Assembly (NCBI GenBank): GCA_014380965.1
Contig: JACMIV010000009.1
Span: 1-7,132, forward strand
DNA from: Rhizobiaceae bacterium
GTDB lineage: Bacteria; Pseudomonadota; Alphaproteobacteria; Rhizobiales; Rhizobiaceae
Length of the DNA: 7,132 nt
Reading direction: 5' to 3'
Under the pieces are notes generated by a model. It ran no database searches. It was not told where the DNA came from and saw nothing but the letters and a program-made list of their open reading frames with translations. Every line of letters starts with the position of its first letter. Positions within the stretch are counted from its first letter, which is position 1. Below are positions 1-5,643 of the stretch, piece after piece. The translations under genes were made by a program, and so were the position numbers.

Positions 1-879
1 GGCGGCGTCGAGGCCTGGCGACCAGACGGCGATCGAAGCCTTGCCCGGCGCGATCGCGAGGATGCCGCCGCCGACGCCGCTCTTTCCAGGCAGCCCGACG
101 CGGTAGGCGAACTCTCCCGATCCGTCGTAATGCCCGCAGGTCAGCATCACCGCATTGATGCGCCTTGCCCTTTCCGGCGGAACGACCGACAGCCCCGTCG
201 AGGGATGGCGCCCGAGCAGCGCCAGAAACCGGCCTGCCTTGGCCAGTTGGAGGCAGGTCATCGCGATCGCGCAGTGGTGGAAATAGACCCCTAGCGTGTA
301 GTCGACCGGATTGTCGAGGACCCCGTAGGATTTCATGTAGTTCGCCAGCGCCTTGTTGCGAAAACCGGTGCGCTCTTCCGAGGCGGCCACGGCGTCGTCG
401 ATGGCGATGGACGGATCGTCCGCCAGAAATTGCAAAAAGCGCAGGATCTCGCCCAAGGCTTCTCGCGGCTTGTGGCCGGAAAGAATGAGGTCCGTCACGG
501 CGATGGCGCCCGCGTTGATGAAGGGATTGCGGGGAACGCCGTCTTCGCGCTCGAGCTGGACGATCGAGTTGAACGGGCTCCCCGAGGGCTCGCGCCCGAC
601 CCGTCGCCAAAGCCGGTCCCCCGCCATTCCGAGCGCGAGCGTCAGCGTGAAGACCTTTGAAACGCTCTGGATGGAGAACGGAACCTCACTGTCCCCGCCC
701 GCCGCGACACGGCCATCCGCATCCACGACGACGAGGCCGAAACCGGCAGGATCGACGCGTGCGAGTTCTGGAATGTAGGTCGCGACCGTGCCACGGTCCG
801 GTCGCTCCCGCATTTCCTCGCAGATCTCGCGAACGATGGTCTCGATGTCTGGACGATGCTGGTTCATCGAATTTGGCAT
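1..879 (-). CDS. glsA: Glutaminase A (L-glutamine amidohydrolase), 3' end cut by window edge
   Basis: Hydrolyses L-glutamine to L-glutamate and ammonia in the cytoplasm; it belongs to the serine-dependent beta-lactamase-like glutaminase family (GlsA/YneH/YbgJ). I translated the minus strand: 293 codons are present and open to the left edge. Against the ~308-residue E. coli enzyme about 20 C-terminal residues are missing, purely because the window ends. All glutamine-site residues known for the family can be placed: Ser72 and Lys75 in the SVSK catalytic motif, Asn122 in FINAGA, Glu168, Asn175, Tyr199, Tyr251, and Val269 in [14 protein letters not shown] (98-105) and RNPF (117-120) are also typical. 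ATG 879 is chosen because an AAAGGG stretch lies at 888-883, although only 3 bases away; ATG 867 (fifth codon) is an alternative with no better ribosome site. It is transcribed away from the tRNA and the tct operon, so it is an independent unit. No clear promoter was seen. Confidence 0.96.
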   Translation of the reverse strand, partial: MPNSMNQHRPDIETIVREICEEMRERPDRGTVATYIPELARVDPAGFGLVVVDADGRVAAGGDSEVPFSIQSVSKVFTLTLALGMAGDRLWRRVGREPSGSPFNSIVQLEREDGVPRNPFINAGAIAVTDLILSGHKPREALGEILRFLQFLADDPSIAIDDAVAASEERTGFRNKALANYMKSYGVLDNPVDYTLGVYFHHCAIAMTCLQLAKAGRFLALLGRHPSTGLSVVPPERARRINAVMLTCGHYDGSGEFAYRVGLPGKSGVGGGILAIAPGKASIAVWSPGLDAA

Positions 880-1277
880 CTGCCCTTTCGATCCGGAGCG
901 GCGTGCCGGTATGCACCGCCCGGCTGCCACAATCGCTACTTCGACGGTTTGGCCGCGCTCGACAATCCTGAAAGGCTAACAACCCGTCGGCATGCTGCAA
1001 AGCAAAAACATCCGCTGTCGCGGTCTCGTCGACAGCCGCTGATCTTGCCAGACCGATGATCCAGTCGGCTCTGGAAGACGCGAGACCGGTTGGGATCGGA
1101 GAATCGATCCAGACGGCCCGTGTGCGTACATCAGCGGCTTAAGGCTGCCCTCAGCGCCTCCATCGGCATCTTGCAGAAGCTGGAACCGACCCCGGGCAAG
1201 CTGACTCCACGGTGCTGCTTCCTTCGGCAGTGGGCAGCGCTCGAATTCCGGACGCCTTTTTAGGACCAGAAAGTAGC
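880..1277. other. Intergenic region between glsA and the tRNA-Phe promoter, no gene seen
   Basis: About 400 bases with no convincing coding frame on either strand; the short open frames here lack ribosome sites and recognisable protein motifs. It must hold the leftward glsA promoter, but I find no good -35/-10 pair there. Two small inverted repeats can be seen: GCTGTCG/CGACAGC (1014-1020 with 1030-1036) and GGATCG/CGATCC (1093-1098 with 1105-1110). Neither is followed by a T-run in the plus direction, and no function is claimed. Confidence 0.6.
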
Positions 1278-1306
1278 TGGACAGCCTGATCTCTTGTTTC
1301 TATAAG
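1278..1306 (+). promoter_or_regulatory. Sigma70-like promoter of tRNA-Phe
   Basis: A -35 hexamer TGGACA (1278-1283, five of six consensus bases) is separated by exactly 17 bases from a -10 hexamer TATAAG (1301-1306, five of six). Transcription would begin near 1313, giving a leader of about 40 bases before the mature tRNA 5' end at 1352. The leader can fold into a 6-bp stem, CGCAGG (1318-1323) with CCTGCG (1340-1345), just upstream of the RNase P cut. The assignment rests on consensus match and position. Confidence 0.7.
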
Positions 1307-1351
1307 GCCCGAACCTTCGCAGGCTGGCCCCTCAGTGGCCCTGCGACCGGC

Positions 1352-1427
1352 GCCCAGGTAGCTCAGTTGGTAGAGCATGCGACTGAAAATCGCAGTGTCG
1401 GCGGTTCGACTCCGTCCCTGGGCACCA
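1352..1427 (+). tRNA. tRNA-Phe, anticodon GAA
   Basis: A complete 76-base cloverleaf. The acceptor stem GCCCAGG (1352-1358) pairs fully with CCTGGGC (1417-1423), followed by discriminator A1424 and an encoded CCA (1425-1427). The D arm is GCTC/GAGC (1361-1364 with 1373-1376). The anticodon stem TGCGA/TCGCA (1378-1382 with 1390-1394) encloses loop CTGAAAA, placing anticodon GAA at 1385-1387. The T arm (1400-1404 with 1412-1416, one G-U pair) carries loop TTCGACT. GAA reads both Phe codons UUC and UUU. All stems are intact, so the gene should be functional. Confidence 0.98.
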
Positions 1428-1460
1428 CACACGTTACTTCTCAACCGCACATCTCATTAG

Positions 1461-1477
1461 GGCGAGCTGGCCTCGCC
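1461..1477 (+). terminator. GC-rich hairpin downstream of tRNA-Phe, weak terminator candidate
   Basis: GGCGAG (1461-1466) and CTCGCC (1472-1477) form a perfect 6-bp stem around a 5-base loop, 33 bases after the tRNA end. The nearest T-run (TTTT, 1490-1493) is 12 bases beyond the stem, so it is not a textbook intrinsic terminator. Position is the main argument. Confidence 0.3.
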
Positions 1478-1506
1478 GCGCGGGCCGTGTTTTGCGTCGG
1501 ACGTTC

Positions 1507-1528
1507 CGGGCAGCAGGCATGCTGCCCG
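1507..1528. repeat. Perfect 9-bp inverted repeat between tRNA-Phe and the regulator gene
   Basis: CGGGCAGCA (1507-1515) pairs perfectly with TGCTGCCCG (1520-1528) around the 4-base loop GGCA, making a strong hairpin in either transcript. No T-run follows on the plus strand. It could be a transcript-end stabiliser, the second part of a tRNA terminator, or a dispersed intergenic palindrome; the sequence does not decide. Confidence 0.55.
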
Positions 1529-1636
1529 CAATACACACAACCCTCTCGGTATGCCGGGTCGGCGTCCGAGTGAACGGCATAGGCGCGTTTGATTGCCAAG
1601 ACCCACAGAGGCTGCGCCGAACCGATGATCGTTGAT

Positions 1637-1650
1637 TATTGTTGACAATA
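1637..1650. promoter_or_regulatory. Candidate GntR/FCD operator TATTGT-TG-ACAATA overlapping a TTGACA -35
   Basis: A 14-bp palindrome with two perfect 6-base arms around a 2-base centre lies directly ahead of the GntR-family gene. TTGT-n-ACAA-type palindromes are typical operators of FCD-subfamily GntR regulators, which commonly control their own operons. The right half contains an exact TTGACA (1642-1647), so bound regulator could block RNA polymerase. No good -10 follows at 16-18 bases (TGTCAC to TCACAT). I see no second copy in the gntR-tctC gap, which suggests one control point for the whole operon. Confidence 0.55.
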
Positions 1651-1676
1651 TGCAATGCCTCATGTCACATCCGGAC

Positions 1677-2402
1677 ATGAAGACTGCGCTTGCCCACCTT
1701 GCCCTGCTCCAGAAGAATTCGCTCGCGAGCACGCTCGAGCGTGAGATCGAAGGCATGATCCTGCGCGGCGCGTTGCCGGTCGATGCGAGAATCAACGAAC
1801 TGCAACTTGCCGAGACCTTTGGCGTCAGCCGCAGCCCGGTGCGTGACGCGCTGCGGGCACTCGAAGCGGCGGGGCTTGTGGAAGCCGTGCCCAACCGCGG
1901 CCTCTTCCTGAGGCGGGTCGATCTCGCGCGGGCGGTCGAGGTATACGGCGTGCGTGCGGCACTCTTCGGATATGCCGGACAGCTGGTCGCGGAATTGGCC
2001 TCAGAGCAAGACATCGCATCCTTGCGTCTTCTCCATGCTGAAATGGAGGAGGCTGCGGTGGCTCATCGTTTCGAGGCTTACTTTCCGCTCAATTTCGCCT
2101 TTCACGACGCGATCGTCGCAGCCAGCGGAAACAGCGTGCTCGCGTCCCAGTACCGAGCTCTGGTGAAGCAGTTGAGGCTCTTGCGCGGTCGCAATCTGAT
2201 GTCCGGCGACACGCTCGCCGTCTCGCACCGCGAGCATCAACGGATCATCGACGCCTTCGACGCGCGCGATCCGCAGGAGGCCTACAGCGCGTGCTTCGAC
2301 CACGTCGAGAGGGGCCGCCTGCGGCTTCTGGCACGGGAGGAAAGCCGCGGTTCGGCCGAGTGCGAGAGCGCAAACGAGGATCGCGAGGCGAAGGTCGCCT
2401 GA
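1677..2402 (+). CDS. GntR-family transcriptional regulator, FCD (FadR-type) subfamily
   Basis: A DNA-binding regulator that probably controls the downstream tct/MmgE-PrpD genes. With ATG 1677 it has 241 residues, normal for the subfamily. A winged helix-turn-helix covers about residues 15-80 (LAETFGVSRSPVRDALRALE at 44-63, then wing motif NRGLFLR). An all-helical FCD ligand domain covers about 85-215. Its usual metal-site pattern (Asp, His, His, His) reads Asn139, His143, His187, His209, so the first ligand is Asn. The C-terminal tail (about 220-241) is charged and probably disordered. The start is uncertain: in-frame ATGs at 1650 and 1662 and a TTG at 1632 also exist, none with a good Shine-Dalgarno. 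I prefer 1677 because earlier starts place the operator at or inside the start of the gene and add unusual residues. The gene ends 60 bases before tctC. The effector is unknown, probably a carboxylate. Confidence 0.9.
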   Translation: MKTALAHLALLQKNSLASTLEREIEGMILRGALPVDARINELQLAETFGVSRSPVRDALRALEAAGLVEAVPNRGLFLRRVDLARAVEVYGVRAALFGYAGQLVAELASEQDIASLRLLHAEMEEAAVAHRFEAYFPLNFAFHDAIVAASGNSVLASQYRALVKQLRLLRGRNLMSGDTLAVSHREHQRIIDAFDARDPQEAYSACFDHVERGRLRLLAREESRGSAECESANEDREAKVA

Positions 2403-2451
2403 AGCAGCAAAAGGGCCGAACGCTCGTCAGAAGCGGGGCCGTCATTCAAAC

Positions 2452-2457
2452 GGGAGA
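2452..2457 (+). promoter_or_regulatory. Ribosome binding site of tctC
   Basis: GGGAGA lies 5 bases before ATG 2463, a strong Shine-Dalgarno that fixes the tctC start. It is clearly stronger than any site in front of the regulator, consistent with high production of a periplasmic binding protein. Confidence 0.75.
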
Positions 2458-2462
2458 GAACA

Positions 2463-3428
2463 ATGACCATCACAAAGCGTTTCGCCGGCCTCGTTGCCGC
2501 CGCTGCGATCCTATCGACCTTCGTCCACCCTGCGGCTGCCGAACCCTTGCCCTATCCGGTCGATGTCGTGACGCTCGTCACCCATTCGAGCCCCGGGGGC
2601 GGCAGCGACGTCTTCCTGCGCGACATGGCCCGCTACCTGCGCGAGATCATCGACGCCGACTTCGTCGTCGAGAACGTTTCGGGCGGAAGCGGGGCCAATG
2701 CCATGGCCCACATGGCGCAAGCCGCGACGGACGGCAGCGTGCTCTATGCGACGACGCCAACCTATATCTTCACCTCGCTGATGAGCGATCTTTCGGCGAA
2801 CTACCAGAATCTCGAACCGGTGGTGAACGTCTTCTACGACCCGGCGGTGATCTACACCCGCGCGGACGCGCCCTTCCAGTCGCTTGCCGACGTCATCGCC
2901 CACGCCAAGGACAACCGCAGCGCCTGGGGGGCGGCCAATCCCGGCTCGCTCGAGCGCATCTCCCTCGAGGATCTTAAGAAGAAGGCCGGCGTCGATGCGG
3001 CTATCGTCACCAGCGAAGGCGGCGGCGAGACGATGATCAACGTCCTCAACGGTACGCTCGACATCGCCATCGGCGAAGTCCAGGAGCTGCGCTCGCAGCT
3101 CGAGGCCAAGCAGATCCGCATCCTCGCCGTCGCCACCGAGGAGCGCTTGCCCGCGCTGCCAGACGTCGCCACCATCAAGGAAGGCGGCATCGACCTCGTC
3201 ATCCGCAAGTTCCGGGGCCTCGCTGGCCCGAAGGGCATGTCACCCGAGGCCATCGCGGTCTGGGAGAAGGCGATCCCGCTGCTTCTCGAAGACCCGGAAT
3301 ACAAGGCCGCCTACGGCGCCTCCAACCTCATCGGCAGCTTCATTCCGCATGCCGAATACATGCCCTTCATGGAGACCTTCGCGACCGAGCAGAAGACCTT
3401 CCTGACCGAAGCCGGCGTCATCCAGTAA
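2463..3428 (+). CDS. tctC: Tripartite tricarboxylate transporter substrate-binding protein (TctC/Bug family)
   Basis: Periplasmic high-affinity receptor that binds a carboxylate-type solute and hands it to the TctAB membrane complex. At 321 residues it matches the family. A Sec signal peptide occupies about residues 1-26: basic MTITKR, a hydrophobic core to about 21, then AAA before Glu27 as the probable cleavage site. The mature protein has the family hallmarks: a SSPGGGSD loop (42-49) after the first beta strand, ENVSGGSGAN (70-79), a WGAANPGS stretch (155-162), GGGE (186-189) at the ligand cleft, and RILAVATEERLPALPDV (219-235). These assign the family but not the ligand: Bug proteins bind citrate, other di- and tricarboxylates, aromatic acids and more. 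It is followed after 47 bases by tctB. No cysteine for lipid attachment is seen, so it should be a soluble periplasmic protein. Confidence 0.93.
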   Translation: MTITKRFAGLVAAAAILSTFVHPAAAEPLPYPVDVVTLVTHSSPGGGSDVFLRDMARYLREIIDADFVVENVSGGSGANAMAHMAQAATDGSVLYATTPTYIFTSLMSDLSANYQNLEPVVNVFYDPAVIYTRADAPFQSLADVIAHAKDNRSAWGAANPGSLERISLEDLKKKAGVDAAIVTSEGGGETMINVLNGTLDIAIGEVQELRSQLEAKQIRILAVATEERLPALPDVATIKEGGIDLVIRKFRGLAGPKGMSPEAIAVWEKAIPLLLEDPEYKAAYGASNLIGSFIPHAEYMPFMETFATEQKTFLTEAGVIQ

Positions 3429-3475
3429 GACGGCCAACATCTGGGACACGGCAAGCGCGGAAAGGAAACGTCGCC

Positions 3476-3958
3476 ATGACGAAGGACCTCGGCCTCGGCC
3501 TCATCGCGCTTGTCTTCTCGGCGATCTACATCGTCGAGGCTTCGAGGATCCGGACGAGCGCGCTCGGCGATAGCGTCGGAGCTGGCGGCGTTCCGATGAT
3601 CCTCGGATGGATGATGGCAGGCACGGCGGTGGTCCTCATCCTTCATCAACTCTGGCTGCGGCGGACGGGCAAGCTCGTTCCCGCCGCGGTCTCGGAAGCC
3701 TTCGAGAGACCTGGCCGCACCTTCGCCATCGCGGCCGGCGTGGTGGCGATGGCGGCGGTCTACATCGCGAGCCTCAGATGGCTCGGCTACATCCCCGCCA
3801 CCGCGCTGCTCCTCGCCGGCATGCTGCTCTATCAGGGCGTCGGGCTGTCAAGACGTCTCTTCGTCGTGCCGGTTGCGGGTTCTCTCGTCCTCTGGCTGCT
3901 CTTCGACGCGGTGCTCGGCCTCAACCTTCCCTCGGGGCTCCTCGGCGCCTTTTTCTGA
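3476..3958 (+). CDS. tctB: Tripartite tricarboxylate transporter small membrane subunit (TctB family)
   Basis: Small integral-membrane subunit that pairs with TctA in the sodium- or proton-coupled TTT transporter. The 160-residue protein shows hydrophobic segments at about 5-22, 38-60, 82-101, 105-123 and 127-147, with a basic, hydrophilic loop around 61-80. The DSVGAGGVPMIL stretch (32-43) between the first two helices, LGYIPAT (103-109), and the closing LNLPSGLL (149-156) are as expected for TctB, a family that is otherwise poorly conserved; its place between tctC and tctA makes the call firm. The start is supported by AAGGA at 3462-3466, 9 bases before the ATG. It is followed by an unusually long 149-base gap before tctA. 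Confidence 0.9.
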   Translation: MTKDLGLGLIALVFSAIYIVEASRIRTSALGDSVGAGGVPMILGWMMAGTAVVLILHQLWLRRTGKLVPAAVSEAFERPGRTFAIAAGVVAMAAVYIASLRWLGYIPATALLLAGMLLYQGVGLSRRLFVVPVAGSLVLWLLFDAVLGLNLPSGLLGAFF

Positions 3959-4107
3959 GGCGGTTCCGGCGACGGCGTCGGGACCGGTTCTCAGTTCCGC
4001 GCCCGTCACGGCAGTCTTTCCGCACCGGGATGCCACATCGATCGTCCGGCGTCCCGTGACGATGGGCGCACGCGGACCGCTTTCCTGAAATCCCGGAGTC
4101 TGTCCTG
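3959..4107 (+). other. Untranslated tctB-tctA gap carrying a long interrupted hairpin (stem 3999-4069)
   Basis: Other junctions in this operon are 60 bases, 47 bases or an overlap, so this 149-base non-coding gap stands out. GCGCCC (3999-4004) pairs with GGGCGC (4064-4069), and the adjoining GTCACGG (4005-4011) pairs with CCGTGAC (4054-4060). This gives 13 base pairs broken by one 3-base bulge (4061-4063) around a 42-base loop. The tctA frame has a TGA at 4057, so the gap is not an N-terminal extension of tctA. The hairpin ends 25 bases before the tctA Shine-Dalgarno (GGAG, 4095-4098). It may be an mRNA processing or stability element; function is unproven. Confidence 0.5.
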
Positions 4108-5643
4108 ATGGACGCGATCCTTCAAAGTCTCGACCTTCTGACCTCGACCCTTGTCGTCCCCATGGCGATCGTCGGCATGGTCTGGGGCATTTTCGGAGGC
4201 TCGATGCCGGGGCTCTCGCCCTCGATCACGATGGCGCTGCTGCTGCCCTTCACCTACACGATGGACCCGATCCCGGCGATCGTTCTCCTCGCCGCGACCT
4301 ATGTCGGCGCCGAATACGGCGGTTCGGTTCCCGCGATCCTCATCCGCACGCCGGGCACGAACGCGGCCGCCGCGACGCTGATCGACGGCTACGAGATGAA
4401 GAAGCAGGGCAAGGCGGGGGAAGCGCTCGGCATCTCGCTCTACGCATCCTCGATCGGCAACGTCGCCGGAATCCTCTGCCTCATCCTGTTCACAGCGCCG
4501 CTGGCGCAGCTCGCGCTGCAGTTTCGCCCGACCACCTATTTCGCACTCGGCCTGCTCGGTCTCAGCGTCATCGCCACCGTCTCCGAAGGGCTGCTGACCA
4601 AGGGCGTCCTCGCCGCCCTCATCGGGCTGATGATCGCGACGATCGGCACCGATCCCGTCAGCGGCGTCGCACGATTCACCTATGGCAATCCCGATCTCCT
4701 GTCGGGCGTGCCCATCATCCTCGTCATGGTCGGCCTCTTCGCCGTCAGCGAGGTGCTGGAGCAGATGGCAACGCGCAGCGAGAGCGAGAACGTCAAGGGC
4801 ACGGTAACGCGGCTGAAATGGCCGGACTGGGCGATGCAGAAGCTGCTCTGGCGCGCGAACGTCATCGGTTCCGGCATCGGCATCTTCTGCGGGATCATGC
4901 CCGGCGCCGGCGGCACCGTCGCGTCCTTCATGTCCTACAACGAGGCGCGGCGCTTCTCGAAGACGCCCGGCGAGTTCGGCAAGGGTTCGCCCGAGGGCGT
5001 CGCTGCGCCCGAGGCTGCCAACAACGCCGATGCCGGCGTCGGACTCATCCCGCTCCTGTCCTTCGGCATCCCGGCCTCGAACTCGACCGCGATCCTCCTC
5101 GGCGGCTTCCTCATCCACGGCCTGGTCCCCGGACCGGTGCTCTTCGACCGCGATCCGACGATCCTCTACGGCCTCTTCAGCGGCCTCCTCGTCGCTTCGG
5201 CCGCGTTGATCCCCGCTGCCTACCTCACCCTCGGCGCCTGCGTCTGGCTGGTGAACCAGCCGAAATACTACCTGCGCGCCTTCATTCTCGCCTTGGTCCT
5301 CGCGGGCGCCTATTCGGTCAACAACAGTGTCTTTGACCTCGGCATCGTCATGACGGCCGGCGTTCTCGGGCTCGGGATGCGCTATTTCGGCCTGCCGATG
5401 CTTCCCGTCGTCCTTGGCCTCGTGCTCGGCTTCATGATCGAGGCGAACTATCGGCGCTCGCTCGTCATCGCCGGAGGGGACCACGCGATCTTCCTCGAGG
5501 ACCCGATCGCCGTGGTCTTCCTCGTGCTCTCCGTTCTCTTCCTCGGTATTTCCCTCGTCCAGGAGTTCCGCTCCCGCCGCGTTCCGGCTCCCGCCGACGC
5601 TCTCGAGACGCCGCTGAAGGCCCCACAAGACAGGATGTCATGA
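4108..5643 (+). CDS. tctA: Tripartite tricarboxylate transporter large membrane subunit (TctA family)
   Basis: The main translocating subunit of the TTT transporter, importing the TctC-delivered solute with a cation gradient. At 511 residues it is full length and strongly hydrophobic, with about 11-12 membrane segments. The two family signature blocks are clear and are inverted-repeat counterparts: GSMPGLSP (31-38) with AEYGGSVPAILIRTPG (68-83) and DGYEMKKQGKAGEALG (93-108) in the first half, and CGIMPGAGGTVASF (261-274), EGVAAPEAANNA (296-307), FGIPASNSTAILLG (319-332) and PGP (341-343) in the second. Such Gly/Pro-rich re-entrant stretches are expected to form the substrate and cation path. 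The hydrophilic C-terminal tail (about 487-511) is cytoplasmic. The start is set by GGAG 4095-4098, 9 bases upstream, and an in-frame stop at 4057. The stop codon overlaps the next gene's start (ATGA, 5640-5643), implying translational coupling. Confidence 0.96.
   Translation: MDAILQSLDLLTSTLVVPMAIVGMVWGIFGGSMPGLSPSITMALLLPFTYTMDPIPAIVLLAATYVGAEYGGSVPAILIRTPGTNAAAATLIDGYEMKKQGKAGEALGISLYASSIGNVAGILCLILFTAPLAQLALQFRPTTYFALGLLGLSVIATVSEGLLTKGVLAALIGLMIATIGTDPVSGVARFTYGNPDLLSGVPIILVMVGLFAVSEVLEQMATRSESENVKGTVTRLKWPDWAMQKLLWRANVIGSGIGIFCGIMPGAGGTVASFMSYNEARRFSKTPGEFGKGSPEGVAAPEAANNADAGVGLIPLLSFGIPASNSTAILLGGFLIHGLVPGPVLFDRDPTILYGLFSGLLVASAALIPAAYLTLGACVWLVNQPKYYLRAFILALVLAGAYSVNNSVFDLGIVMTAGVLGLGMRYFGLPMLPVVLGLVLGFMIEANYRRSLVIAGGDHAIFLEDPIAVVFLVLSVLFLGISLVQEFRSRRVPAPADALETPLKAPQDRMS

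Noticed and set aside
165..1000. Several overlapping plus- and minus-strand open frames across the glutaminase
   Set aside because: They are frame shadows. The minus-strand frame from 879 to the left edge gives a full set of glutaminase motifs, while the others are Arg/Pro/Ser-rich without motifs.
1014..1036. Leftward terminator: hairpin GCTGTCG/CGACAGC followed on the minus strand by a TTTTT run
   Set aside because: The T-run begins 5 bases after the stem and there is no minus-strand gene to the right for it to terminate. It also lies upstream of glsA, where a terminator for that gene would make no sense.
1151..1450. Minus-strand open frame crossing the tRNA
   Set aside because: Its central part (GRSRTADTAIFSRMLYQLSYLG) is the familiar artefact of translating a tRNA-Phe gene in reverse; the tRNA is complete and takes precedence.
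1352..1676. tRNA-Phe as the attachment site of an integrated element
   Set aside because: No repeat of the tRNA 3' end is found elsewhere in the window, there is no integrase, and the downstream operon matches its surroundings in composition.
1632..1676. TTG 1632, ATG 1650 or ATG 1662 as the regulator's start
   Set aside because: None has a Shine-Dalgarno, and they place the likely operator at or inside the gene start. They remain possible, but ATG 1677 gives the more usual N-terminus.
3607..4088. Open frames running from tctB into the tctB-tctA gap (3607-4059 and 3873-4088)
   Set aside because: They are Arg/Pro-rich out-of-frame readings of tctB that happen to continue into the gap; there is no ribosome site or motif, so the gap is treated as non-coding.
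4006..5628. A 540-codon minus-strand open frame antisense to nearly all of tctA
   Set aside because: Its translation is low-complexity, dominated by Asp, Glu, His, Arg and Gly, as expected from reading a GC3-rich membrane-protein gene backwards. It has no recognisable motif, while the plus-strand frame is an unmistakable TctA.
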